From Mycolicibacter heraklionensis (GTDB lineage: Bacteria; Actinomycetota; Actinomycetes; Mycobacteriales; Mycobacteriaceae), in contig NZ_LDPO01000003.1 in the NCBI RefSeq assembly GCF_001021505.1, forward strand, positions 124,001 through 188,000: DNA of 64,000 bases. The letters run 5' to 3'. Made by a program: the position numbers and the translations under genes. Below the pieces are notes generated by a model, which was not told where the DNA came from, searched no databases, and saw only the letters and a program-made list of their open reading frames with translations. This document shows, piece after piece, positions 28,007 through 36,307 of the stretch (its first letter is position 1; each line of letters begins with the position of its first letter).

Positions 28007-29320
28007 GTGAAGATCTCACTGTTCTACGAATTCGCGCTGCCGCGGCCATGGTCCGACGACGATGAACGCCTGCTGTTCTCCGACGGCCTGGACGAGGTGG
28101 AACTGGCCGACAAGGCCGGGTTCTCCACGGTCTGGCTCACCGAGCACCACTTCCTGGAGGAGTACTGCCACGCCACCGCGCCGGAGATGTTCTTGGCCGC
28201 GGCCAGCCAGCGGACCAAGAACATCCGGCTGGGCTTCGGGATCATGCACCTGCCCCCGGTGGTCAACCACCCCGCCCGAGTGGCCGAGCGGGTCGCCACC
28301 CTGGACCTGCTGTCCGGTGGCCGGGTCGAATTCGGCACCGGGGAGGGATCCTCGATCGCCGAGCTCGGCGGGTTCGGCATCGACCCGGCCGACAAGCGCG
28401 CGCAATGGGAGGAGGCCCTGGAGGTCTCGATTCGCTGTATGACCGAGGAGCCGTTCACCGGCTTTGACGGCCAACATGTGCAGATGCCCGCCCGCAACGT
28501 TGTCCCCAAGCCCATGCAGAAGCCGCATCCGCCGGTCTGGGTGGCCTGCACCCGACCGGCGTCGGTGCAGATGGCCGCCGAGAAGTGCATCGGCGCATTG
28601 AGTTTCGCCTACACCGGTCCCGGACCGCTGGCGGAGCGGGTCAACGGCTACTACAAGGCACTGGAAGAGACCGGTGTCCCGGTCACCCCGCAGGTGAACC
28701 CGAACATCCTGGCCATCGGTGGTGACCTGTCGATGATGGTGGCCCCCACCGATGAGCAGGCGATCGCGCGTCTGGGGGTCGGCGGCGGATTCTTCTCGTT
28801 CGGGATCATGCACTACTACATGACCGGCGAGCACACCCCGGGCCGGACCGGGGTGTGGAACCGCTATCTCGAAGAGGTCGAGAAAGATCCGACGCTGGCC
28901 TATGGGCCGGGCCGCGGGGCGATCGGAAGCCCGGCGACCGCACGAGAATTCCTGCGCGGCTACGAGGAGAGCGGCGTCGACGAGCTCATCCTGTTGCTCA
29001 ACCCGCGCAGCCACGAGGCGACCATGGAGGCCATCGAGCTGATGGGCAAAGAAGTGCTGCCGGAGTTCATCGAACGCGATGAGAAGGCGGTCGCCGAGAA
29101 GGCCAAGCGGCTCGAGCCGGTGCTGGAGAAGCTGGAGGCTCGCCGTCCGGCGTCCGCCGCACCGGCATTCGACGAGTCCTACTCGTTCGGCGGACTGCCG
29201 ACCGGGCGAGGCGGCACGTTCACCGCCACCGAGATCCCCGAGGCGATGGCCGAGATGAACGAGGGCCGGGTGCAGGCCGCCCAACTTGCTAAGGAAGAGC
29301 GGGAACGCGGCCAGCGGTGA
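28007..29320 (+). CDS. LLM class flavin-dependent monooxygenase
   Basis: A 437-residue luciferase-like TIM-barrel protein. Typical blocks are MKISLFYEF, TVWLTEHHF, RLGFGIMHLPPVVNHPARVA and PHPPVWVACTRPAS. It is longer than common F420-dependent relatives and has a charged C-terminal helix (about residues 345-437). AGGAGGT precedes the GTG. It probably oxygenates or reduces a pathway intermediate with FMNH2 or F420H2; the cofactor cannot be told from the sequence. Confidence 0.87.
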   Translation: MKISLFYEFALPRPWSDDDERLLFSDGLDEVELADKAGFSTVWLTEHHFLEEYCHATAPEMFLAAASQRTKNIRLGFGIMHLPPVVNHPARVAERVATLDLLSGGRVEFGTGEGSSIAELGGFGIDPADKRAQWEEALEVSIRCMTEEPFTGFDGQHVQMPARNVVPKPMQKPHPPVWVACTRPASVQMAAEKCIGALSFAYTGPGPLAERVNGYYKALEETGVPVTPQVNPNILAIGGDLSMMVAPTDEQAIARLGVGGGFFSFGIMHYYMTGEHTPGRTGVWNRYLEEVEKDPTLAYGPGRGAIGSPATAREFLRGYEESGVDELILLLNPRSHEATMEAIELMGKEVLPEFIERDEKAVAEKAKRLEPVLEKLEARRPASAAPAFDESYSFGGLPTGRGGTFTATEIPEAMAEMNEGRVQAAQLAKEERERGQR

Positions 29321-30153
29321 GCGCACCGTCCGGGCTGTGGCGCTACGACGGCCGACGAGCCGTGGTCACCGGCTGCGCATCGGGAATCGGCGCGGAGCTG
29401 GTGATTCAGCTCGCGGAGCTCGGAGCACAGGTCATCGGCCTGGACCGCGTCGAGCCCGCCACGGGTGTCGACGAATTTCACGCGATTGATCTGGCTGATC
29501 CGGCGTCCATCGACCGGGCCGCCGCAGCGATCCGGGAGTCGGGGGGAGTCGACGCACTGTTCAACGTCGCCGGAGTGTCCTCGGGCATCGGCGATCCGGA
29601 GCGGGTGGTCACGATCAACTTCCTGGGTTTGCGCCACCTCACCGAAGCGCTGTTGCCGGCGATGCCGGCGGGATCGGCGATCGCCAATGTGTCCTCGCTG
29701 GCCGCGGCGACCTACCGCGAAAACGCGCCGACCACCCTCGGCCTGTTGAACTCGCCGGGCATGGCTGCCGGATTACAGTGGTGCCGTGCCAATCCCGCCG
29801 CGCTCGCCGACGGCGGCTACCGGCTGTCCAAAGAGGCGATCATCCTCTACGGCATACTCAACGCCGAACCGTTGGCGCACCGCGGGATCCGGATCAACTG
29901 CACCGCGCCCGGCGTCACCGAAACCCCGATCCTCGATCAACTGCGCAGCAGCTACGGTCAGGGCTTTCTCGACGGCATTCCCAAACCGCTGGGACGGGTC
30001 GCCAGTGCGGACGAACAGGCTGCACCGCTGGTGTTCCTGAACAGTCCGGCAGCCGGCTACATCACCGGTCAGGTGCTCTGGGTCGACGGCGGCAACATCA
30101 GCGGCCGGGCCACTGCCGCGCTGGCGGACGGATCGACGCCGTGGCCGGCCTGA
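29317..30153 (+). CDS. SDR family oxidoreductase (3alpha-HSD-like)
   Basis: A 278-residue SDR with TGCASGIGAELV, NVAG, catalytic NVSSLAA and Y-R-L-S-K and a C-terminal GYITGQVLWVDGG. A 20-residue insertion before the catalytic Tyr (GLLNSPGMAAGLQWCRANPA) is shared with 3alpha-hydroxysteroid dehydrogenase/carbonyl reductase types. GTGA overlap with the LLM gene. It interconverts an alcohol and a ketone in the pathway of this operon. Confidence 0.87.
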   Translation: MSAPSGLWRYDGRRAVVTGCASGIGAELVIQLAELGAQVIGLDRVEPATGVDEFHAIDLADPASIDRAAAAIRESGGVDALFNVAGVSSGIGDPERVVTINFLGLRHLTEALLPAMPAGSAIANVSSLAAATYRENAPTTLGLLNSPGMAAGLQWCRANPAALADGGYRLSKEAIILYGILNAEPLAHRGIRINCTAPGVTETPILDQLRSSYGQGFLDGIPKPLGRVASADEQAAPLVFLNSPAAGYITGQVLWVDGGNISGRATAALADGSTPWPA

Positions 30154-31130
30154 CCGAGTTCCGCCGGGTCGCCGAGACGGTCCGCAACTGGGGGCGCTGG
30201 GGCGACGCCGACGAACTGGGCACGCTCAATCTCATCACCCCCGCCAAGGTCGCCCAGGCTGCCGCCCTGGTCCGGCACGGCAAGGTGTTCCCGCTGGGGG
30301 TGGATTTCGGGTCGTCGGGCCCGCAGGGAGCGTTTCAGTTCCGGCACAACCCGATTCACGTGATGACCGTCGACGGTGGCGACGTCAGCACGCTGGCTCA
30401 GTACGGCCCGGAGTGGCATCGCAATATCGTGGCGCAGCAGCTCAGCGAGTTCTTCGTCGACAACCCGTTCCGGTTCAACGACGACATGATCGTGATGCCG
30501 CTGCAGGCCGCCAGCCAGTGGGATGCGCTGTCGCACGTCTACTACGACGACCAGCTCTACAACGGCTTCCCGGCCAGTTCGGTCACCAGCCTGGGCGCCT
30601 ACCACTGCGGTATCGACAAAGTCGACGGCAAGGGCATCACCTCGCGCGGCGTGCTGCTTGATGTGGTCGCCCACCGCGGCGCGGGCACCTTCCTGCCGCT
30701 GGGCAGCCCGATCACCCCGGACGAACTCGACGCGGTGGCACAGGCTCAACAGGTCACGGTCGAACCCGGCGACATCGTGGTGGTCCGAACCGGCTGGTGG
30801 GAAAGGTTTCGGCAGACCGGTGACGGCGCCGAACCGGGTGCCGGGCTGGACTGGCGGTGCGCCAGCTGGCTGCATGAGCGCGACGTCGCGGCGGTGGCCG
30901 CGGACAACCTGATGGTCGAGGACCCGGTGTCCGGCGTCGAGGGAACCTTCTTGCCGATGCACATGCTGTGCCTGCGTGACATGGGTTTGATGCTCGGGGA
31001 GTACTGGGACCTTGGAGCACTCGCCGCGGATTGCGCCGCTGACGGTCGCTACGAGTTCCAGTTGGTGGCGCCGCCGCTGCGGGTGACCGGCGGGGTCGGG
31101 TCGCCGGTGAATCCGATCGCGATCAAGTAG
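30141..31130 (+). CDS. Cyclase family (PF04199-like) hydrolase
   Basis: A 329-residue protein of the cyclase/kynurenine formamidase family. The likely metal-site region is QWDALSHVYYDDQLYNG; GVLLDVVAHRGAG and GDIVVVRTGWWERF are also family-typical. The GTG at 30141 lies inside the end of the SDR gene. Members hydrolyse amides or lactone-like bonds with a bound metal; here a ring-opening hydrolysis is possible but unproved. Confidence 0.83.
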   Translation: MAGLTEFRRVAETVRNWGRWGDADELGTLNLITPAKVAQAAALVRHGKVFPLGVDFGSSGPQGAFQFRHNPIHVMTVDGGDVSTLAQYGPEWHRNIVAQQLSEFFVDNPFRFNDDMIVMPLQAASQWDALSHVYYDDQLYNGFPASSVTSLGAYHCGIDKVDGKGITSRGVLLDVVAHRGAGTFLPLGSPITPDELDAVAQAQQVTVEPGDIVVVRTGWWERFRQTGDGAEPGAGLDWRCASWLHERDVAAVAADNLMVEDPVSGVEGTFLPMHMLCLRDMGLMLGEYWDLGALAADCAADGRYEFQLVAPPLRVTGGVGSPVNPIAIK

Positions 31131-31147
31131 CCCGGGGCAGGAGCGTC

Positions 31148-31906
31148 ATGCGATTCGTCTTCGTGCACGGGGGGTTTCACGCAGCCTGGTGCTGGAGCCG
31201 CACCATCGCGGAGTTGGAGAACATCGGGCACACCGGTATCGCCGTCGACCTGCCCGGCCACGGCTCTCGGCTCAGCGAGGAGTCCACCCTGGTCAACCGC
31301 CGGGAGGCCGTCGCGTCGGTGCTGCAGCCCGGCGACGTCCTGGTCGGGCACTCCGGCGGCGGGTTCGACGCCACCCTGGGCGCGGACAGCGCACCGGATC
31401 TGGTGCGCCACATCGTCTATCTGGCCGCGGCGCTGCCCCGGGAGGGGCGCAGCTACACCGACGCGATGACGATGGGCAGCGAGGGCGCCGAGTTCTTCGA
31501 CACCGCGGCCGGTGACATGCTGAACCATCTGCACTTCGCCGACGACGGGACGATGACCTTCGCCGACATCGATGGTGCGCGGCAGTACTTCTACCACGAC
31601 TGCGATGACGACACGCTGCGCTGGGCTTTCGAACGGCTCGGGCCGGAACGGTTCGGCGACACCACGGTTGCGCCGGTGTCGGTGCCGCACTTCTGGGCGG
31701 CCGATATCGGCCGCAGCTTCATTCGCTGCGAGCAGGATCGGGCCTATCCGCGCTGGCTGGCCGATCTGGTCTGCCGGCGGCTCGGTGTCGAACCCCTGAC
31801 CATCGACGCCTCGCACTCGCCCTTCCTGAGCCGACCCGCCGAACTGGCCGCACTGCTGGTGCACGCCACCACGACCCGGCCGATCGGCCCACTGATCCCC
31901 GACTGA
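31148..31906 (+). CDS. Alpha/beta hydrolase (esterase/hydroxynitrile lyase-like)
   Basis: A 252-residue alpha/beta hydrolase. FVHGGFHAAWCWSRTI at the N-terminus is the oxyanion region of the small esterase group that includes salicylate esterases and hydroxynitrile lyases. The elbow is V-G-H-S-G-G-G and the histidine probably in DASHSPFLSRP. It starts 17 bp after the cyclase gene. It probably hydrolyses an ester, lactone or thioester intermediate. Confidence 0.83.
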   Translation: MRFVFVHGGFHAAWCWSRTIAELENIGHTGIAVDLPGHGSRLSEESTLVNRREAVASVLQPGDVLVGHSGGGFDATLGADSAPDLVRHIVYLAAALPREGRSYTDAMTMGSEGAEFFDTAAGDMLNHLHFADDGTMTFADIDGARQYFYHDCDDDTLRWAFERLGPERFGDTTVAPVSVPHFWAADIGRSFIRCEQDRAYPRWLADLVCRRLGVEPLTIDASHSPFLSRPAELAALLVHATTTRPIGPLIPD

Positions 31907-31916
31907 GGAGCCGACC

Positions 31917-32744
31917 TTGCTGTTCACGCGCAAGACCGTCCTGGTGGACGGCCTGAGCACCTCCTACCTGGAGGCCGGCGACCCGGCGGCCCCGACCGTG
32001 ATCCTGCTGCACGGCGGCGAGTTCGGTGCCGGCGCTGAAATCGGCTGGGAACGCACCATTCCCGCACTGGCCGCGCGCCATCGGGTGCTCGCACCGGACA
32101 TGCTCGGGTTCGGGGAGTCGGCCAAGGTCATCGACTTCAACGACGGACGCGGCATGCGGATCCGCCACGTGGCAGGGTTCTGCGCGGCGCTCGGCGTGGA
32201 ATCGGCGGATTTCGTGGGTAATTCGATGGGCGCCATCATGTTGCTCGTCGACGCCACCTCGGACGCGCCGCTGCTGCCGGTGGGGCGACTGGTGGCCATC
32301 TGCGGTGGTGGCGAGATTCAGCAGAACGAGCACATGGCCGCGCTCTACGACTACGACGCGACGGTGCCCGCCATGCGCCGGATCGTGGCGGCGCTCTTCT
32401 ATGACCCGGCCTATCCCGCCGACGAGGCCTATGTGGGACGGCGGTACGCGTCGAGCATCGCGCCCGGCGCCTGGGAGGCGGTGGCGGCGGCGCGATTCCG
32501 CCGGCCCGGCGCCGAGCCCCCGCCGCCGGCGTCGAGCAGCCGCCGCTACGAACGTATTTCAGTACCGACCCTGGTGATCGAGGGCGCCTGCGACAAGCTG
32601 CTCCCGCCCGGGTGGGCGACCCAGATCGCCGATCAGATCTCCGGCGGGCACGCGGCGGTTGTCGACGCGGCCGGTCACTGCCCGCAGATCGAGCAGGCCG
32701 AAAAGGTGAACGACCTACTGCGGGACTTCTGTTCCGGTGACTGA
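31917..32744 (+). CDS. Alpha/beta hydrolase (MhpC-like)
   Basis: A 275-residue alpha/beta hydrolase. The oxyanion region is ILLHGGEFGAGAEIGWE, the elbow is V-G-N-S-M-G, the acid probably in IEGACDKLLPP and the histidine in DAAGHCPQIEQ. The elbow and length fit C-C hydrolases such as MhpC. The TTG at 31917 follows GAGGAG. It is the last gene of the operon begun at 22795, so the operon has three alpha/beta hydrolases. It ends 1 bp from the convergent HNH gene. Confidence 0.83.
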   Translation: MLFTRKTVLVDGLSTSYLEAGDPAAPTVILLHGGEFGAGAEIGWERTIPALAARHRVLAPDMLGFGESAKVIDFNDGRGMRIRHVAGFCAALGVESADFVGNSMGAIMLLVDATSDAPLLPVGRLVAICGGGEIQQNEHMAALYDYDATVPAMRRIVAALFYDPAYPADEAYVGRRYASSIAPGAWEAVAAARFRRPGAEPPPPASSSRRYERISVPTLVIEGACDKLLPPGWATQIADQISGGHAAVVDAAGHCPQIEQAEKVNDLLRDFCSGD

Positions 32745-32745
32745 C

Positions 32746-33996
32746 CTAGTTGGTGGTTGGTGGTGCTTGTGGTTGGAAGGGTTGGTACCACCACCAGTCG
32801 GCTCGTTCGCCGGTGGGCCCGGGGCAGGGCGCGACCGCGGGTGGGGGTTGCTTGGGTGGGCGGGCCAGTGATGCGGCGCTCAATGGTCGGTCGGTGTTGT
32901 CGGTGACGGTGAGGTTGCCGGCCGGCCCGGTGATGGTGATGAGGCCTCGGTGATGCTGGCGGTGGTGGTAGGGGCAGACCAGCACCAGGTTGGCTAGTTC
33001 GGTTTCGCCGCCGTCTTCCCAGTGCCGGATGTGATGGGCATGGAGGCCGCGGGTGGCTGCGCAGCCGGGAACCACGCAGCAGCGGTCGCGGTGTTCAAGG
33101 GCTCGCCGAAGCCGGCGGCTGATTCCGCGGGTGGTTCGGCCGGCACCGATGGGTTCGCCGTTGCGCTCGAACCATGTCTCAAAGGTGGCGTCGCACAGCA
33201 GGTATTGGCGTTCGTCTTCTGAGAGCAGCGGGCCCAGGTGCAGTGCGGCGGCCCGGTCTTTGATGTCGAGGTGGGCCACCACGGTGGTGTGCTGCCCGTG
33301 GGGCCGGCGGGTGGCCTCGGCGTCCCATCCGGCCTCGACCAGACGCAGGAATGCATCAGCGGTGGTCGGCAACGGAGGCGTTGGGTCGGTTGCGCGGTCG
33401 GGATCGTCGTGGTCGTGTTTCCACTGCGCCATCAGGGCATCGAGGTGAGACTGTAGTGCCGCGTCGAACTTGGCGGCGTCGAGGTGATCGAGTGTGATCC
33501 GCCAGCAGCTGCCCTGTTCGTCGCTGGTTTTGGTGATCGACCGCACCCGCTCTGGCCGGTACTCGGGTTCGGGTCGCGGTTCGAGCTTGACCGCGGTGCG
33601 CAGTTGGTTGACCGTGGCCACGCTGGCCAGTTGTGCGTAGTGCTCATCGGAGCCGTCGGCTGCCCGCGCGGCGATCACGCCGACCTGGTCCAGCGACAGG
33701 CGGCCCTCCCGCAGGCCTTGGGCGCAGCGGGGGAAGTCGGCAAGCCGGTGTGCCACCGTGCTGATCGTGTGGGCGTTTCCCGGTGACACGCCAGTCTTCC
33801 AAGCCACCAACGCCGCCACCGACCGCGCGCCGGTGTTTCCCCATAGTTGGTTGTGCTCGATCTCGGCGACGATGTCCACGATGCGCCCATCGATGGCATT
33901 GCGCTGACCGGTCAGCTCCGCCAATTCCTCGAACAGCACCTCAAGACGTTTGTCGGAGCGCGCTTCGGCGCTGGCTGCAGGTCCGGTCGGGGACAT
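32746..33996 (-). CDS. DUF222/HNH endonuclease, 13E12 repeat family
   Basis: A 416-residue protein. The N-terminal helical DUF222 part includes LFEELAELTGQRNAIDGRIV and SVAALVAWKTGVSPGNAHTI; the C-terminal HNH nuclease has CCVVPGCAATRGLHAHHIRH and LVCPYHHRQHH. This is the mycobacterial 13E12 family, found as multiple copies per genome and thought to be mobile or selfish. It is full length and has all HNH residues. The ATG at 33996 is used. It stands between two catabolic operons and is unrelated to them in function. Confidence 0.92.
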   Translation of the reverse strand: MSPTGPAASAEARSDKRLEVLFEELAELTGQRNAIDGRIVDIVAEIEHNQLWGNTGARSVAALVAWKTGVSPGNAHTISTVAHRLADFPRCAQGLREGRLSLDQVGVIAARAADGSDEHYAQLASVATVNQLRTAVKLEPRPEPEYRPERVRSITKTSDEQGSCWRITLDHLDAAKFDAALQSHLDALMAQWKHDHDDPDRATDPTPPLPTTADAFLRLVEAGWDAEATRRPHGQHTTVVAHLDIKDRAAALHLGPLLSEDERQYLLCDATFETWFERNGEPIGAGRTTRGISRRLRRALEHRDRCCVVPGCAATRGLHAHHIRHWEDGGETELANLVLVCPYHHRQHHRGLITITGPAGNLTVTDNTDRPLSAASLARPPKQPPPAVAPCPGPTGERADWWWYQPFQPQAPPTTN

Positions 33997-34039
33997 GACT
34001 TCATCATGGCAGTGAGGTCTGACAAGTCTGGCTGCCGAA

Positions 34040-34480
34040 TCAACCGCCGTGGGGGCGGACCGGGGGATTGGTGAACCAGACGTTCTCCTCGCGCAGGCTT
34101 GCGCTGCGCCATCCATCGCCGGTGCGGATCAGCTTGTGATGGTAATAGCCACCGCAGTAGCTCAAATCCGTCATGCCGGGCAGCTGCATAGGGTTGTAGA
34201 ACATCGCCCGCACGAGCGCGGAATCCGCGGTGTGCTCCATGATCTCGATGTTGGTGATGTAGTGCATCGACATTGGAATTGCTGCAAAGCCGGCCGCCAG
34301 CCAGTCGGTAACTTCGTCGAGCGTGCCGCAGATGGCGCCGGCCGACGAATAGTCGATGACGGCGTTCTCGGTGAACACCGACCGGTACAGCGCCCAGTCC
34401 TTGGTGTCCACGGCACGGGCATAGCGGTAGAGCAGCGCGGAGATCTCCAGCCGATCATCGGCTGAGACGGGGCCTGTCAT
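34040..34480 (-). CDS. SnoaL/NTF2-like small protein
   Basis: A 146-residue NTF2-fold protein (RLEISALLYRYARAVDTKDW; YHHKLIRTGDGWR). Such proteins act as isomerases, dehydratases or hydrolase partners in steroid and aromatic pathways; a conserved Y-R-Y and internal Asp/His residues are present, but the exact activity is unclear. The ATG at 34480 is used; an ATG at 34507 is possible. It is divergent from the SDR at 34579, with a perfect operator palindrome (34513-34528) between them. Confidence 0.83.
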   Translation of the reverse strand: MTGPVSADDRLEISALLYRYARAVDTKDWALYRSVFTENAVIDYSSAGAICGTLDEVTDWLAAGFAAIPMSMHYITNIEIMEHTADSALVRAMFYNPMQLPGMTDLSYCGGYYHHKLIRTGDGWRSASLREENVWFTNPPVRPHGG

Positions 34481-34512
34481 GCTGCCGACTTTAGGTCGCC
34501 TTCCCATTTAAA

Positions 34513-34528
34513 TCAGTCGCTTGACTGA
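34513..34528. promoter_or_regulatory. TetR-type operator TCAGTC-GCTT-GACTGA
   Basis: A perfect 6-4-6 inverted repeat between the NTF2-like gene and the SDR gene. Nearly the same sequence recurs at 35405-35420, directly before the TetR gene at 35448, so this TetR is the likely ligand. Confidence 0.65.
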
Positions 34529-34578
34529 ACCCGGGGAAGCGGGTTGAGTCGAACCACGGACACAGCGGAAGGGTGCAG

Positions 34579-35403
34579 ATGGGCAACGAGTTAGCCGGCA
34601 AGGTGGCGGTCGTCACCGGGGGTGCATCGGGGATCGGCCGGGGGATCGTCGAACGCTTCGTGGCCGAGGGGGCGCGGGTCGTCATCGCCGATCTGGATCG
34701 CGAACGCGGCGAGGCGCTCGCGGGAGAACTCGGCGCGGAGACGACCTTCCGGGTCGCCGACGTCGCCGACCAGGCACAAGTGGGCGCGCTGGTCGACTCG
34801 GCTGTTGAGATGTTCGGCGGACTGGACATCATGGTCAACAACGCCGGCGTCTCGGGGACCATGCACAACAGGCTCCTCAACGACGACCTGGCCGACTTCC
34901 ACCGCATCATGGCGGTCAACGTGCTCGGCGTGATGGCAGGCACCCGCGACGCCGCCCGGCACATGTCCAAGGCCGGCGGTGGATCGATCCTCAATCTGAC
35001 CTCGATCGGCGGAATCCAGGCCGGCGGCGGGGTGATGACCTACCGGGCGTCGAAAGCCGCGGTAATCCAGTTCACCAAATCCGCGGCAATCGAGTTGGCC
35101 CACTACGACATCCGGGTCAATGCCATTGCTCCTGGCAACGTTCCCACGCCGTTTGTGGCGTCGTCGGCAGTGGCGGGCTTGGACCCCGAAGCCCTGGAAC
35201 GCTATGAAGCCGCGATCCGTGAGACCATGCGCGCCGACCGGCCGCTGAAGCGGGAGGGCACCCCCGAGGACGTCGCCGAAGCCGCGCTGTATCTGGCCGG
35301 TGAGCGTTCCCGGTACGTGACCGGCGTGGTGCTGCCGGTGGACGGCGGGACTGTCGCGGGCAAGGCGATCCGACGCAAGCGCCCTGACGACGCAAAAAAT
35401 TAA
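34579..35403 (+). CDS. SDR family oxidoreductase
   Basis: A 274-residue classical SDR with TGGASGIGRGIV, NNAG, catalytic LTSIGG and Y-R-A-S-K and a C-terminal YVTGVVLPVDGGTVAG. The ATG at 34579 follows GGAAGGG; a GTG two codons earlier is also open. Its stop codon touches the second operator palindrome. It is controlled by the operator at 34513 and probably belongs to the pathway of the P450/amidohydrolase operon downstream. Confidence 0.88.
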   Translation: MGNELAGKVAVVTGGASGIGRGIVERFVAEGARVVIADLDRERGEALAGELGAETTFRVADVADQAQVGALVDSAVEMFGGLDIMVNNAGVSGTMHNRLLNDDLADFHRIMAVNVLGVMAGTRDAARHMSKAGGGSILNLTSIGGIQAGGGVMTYRASKAAVIQFTKSAAIELAHYDIRVNAIAPGNVPTPFVASSAVAGLDPEALERYEAAIRETMRADRPLKREGTPEDVAEAALYLAGERSRYVTGVVLPVDGGTVAGKAIRRKRPDDAKN

Positions 35404-35404
35404 A

Positions 35405-35420
35405 TCAATCGCTTGACTTA
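35405..35420. promoter_or_regulatory. TetR-type operator TCAATCGCTTGACTTA
   Basis: A near copy of the palindrome at 34513 (13 of 16 identical, same GCTT centre). With flanks it becomes a 24 bp imperfect palindrome with ATTAA and TTAAT ends. It is 27 bp before the GTG of the TetR gene. Confidence 0.65.
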
Positions 35421-35447
35421 ATCCCTGAACCACGGTTGACTGGCGCC

Positions 35448-36113
35448 GTGACCACCGCTGATCGGGCCGTGCGGGCTGAACGGGCCAACAGCACGCGGGA
35501 GGCGATCCTGACCGCGGCCGAACGGCTGTTCGCCGAACACGGGGTGTTCGCGGTCTCCAACCGGCAGGTCAGCGAAGCTGCCGGCCAGGGCAACAACGCC
35601 GCCGTCGGTTACCACTTCGGCACCAAGACCGACCTGGTCCGCGAGATCGAGCGGCGCCACCGGGTCCCGGTCGAGCGGCTGCGCGAAGAGATGGTGGCGG
35701 AGGCAGCGGAGTCCACCGAACTGCGCGACTGGGTGTCGTGTCTGGTCCGCCCGCTCACCGATCACCTTGCTGCGTTGGGCAATCCGACCTGGTACGCGCG
35801 ATTTGCCGCGCAGGTGATGGCTGACCCGGCGTATCACAACATCGTCGTCAAGGACGCGCTCAGTTCGCCGTCCCTGGTGCAGGTCATCGATGGCATCAAC
35901 ACCTGTCTTCCGGATCTACCGGTCCGGGTCCACCAGGCCCGCAACGTGATGGCCCGAAACCTGTTGATGCACACCTGCGCCGAACACGAGCGAGCGCTGG
36001 CGTCCGGAGCGTCGGCATCCGCCAGCTGGACCGAAGCCGGATCCGACCTGATCGACGCAATCGTGGGGCTGTGGCTCGCTCCGGTCACCGGAGTTCACGG
36101 AGGACCGCAATGA
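35448..36113 (+). CDS. TetR family transcriptional regulator
   Basis: A 221-residue regulator. The N-terminal HTH has REAILTAAERLFAEHGVFAV and VGYHFGTKTDLVREIERRH; the C-terminal ligand domain is helical (LTDHLAALGNPTWYARFAAQ). The GTG at 35448 is placed just after the operator at 35405. It overlaps the ferredoxin by 4 bp, so it is co-transcribed with the catabolic genes and likely represses them and itself through the two palindromes. Confidence 0.88.
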   Translation: MTTADRAVRAERANSTREAILTAAERLFAEHGVFAVSNRQVSEAAGQGNNAAVGYHFGTKTDLVREIERRHRVPVERLREEMVAEAAESTELRDWVSCLVRPLTDHLAALGNPTWYARFAAQVMADPAYHNIVVKDALSSPSLVQVIDGINTCLPDLPVRVHQARNVMARNLLMHTCAEHERALASGASASASWTEAGSDLIDAIVGLWLAPVTGVHGGPQ

Positions 36114-36307
36114 AAGTGACTGCTGACCAAGACATCTGCGCGTCGTCGGGACAATGCGTGGGATTCGCGCCCCGAGTGTTCGACCAGCGTGACGAGGACG
36201 GTGTCGTCGTGGTGCTCGACGAGTCCCCGCCTGAGGAGCTGGCCGAGGTCGTGCGCCAGGCCGCCCGAGTCTGTCCGTCCGGAGCCATCAAGATCGTCGA
36301 GGAGTGA
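36110..36307 (+). CDS. P450-type ferredoxin with CxxSxxC motif
   Basis: A 65-residue ferredoxin. Cluster residues are Cys10, Cys16 and Cys55 (before Pro), with Ser13 in the fourth position, so a [3Fe-4S] cluster is expected. ATGA overlap with the TetR and GTGA overlap with the P450, making it the obvious electron donor of that P450. It differs from the His13 protein at 4196. Confidence 0.9.
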   Translation: MKVTADQDICASSGQCVGFAPRVFDQRDEDGVVVVLDESPPEELAEVVRQAARVCPSGAIKIVEE

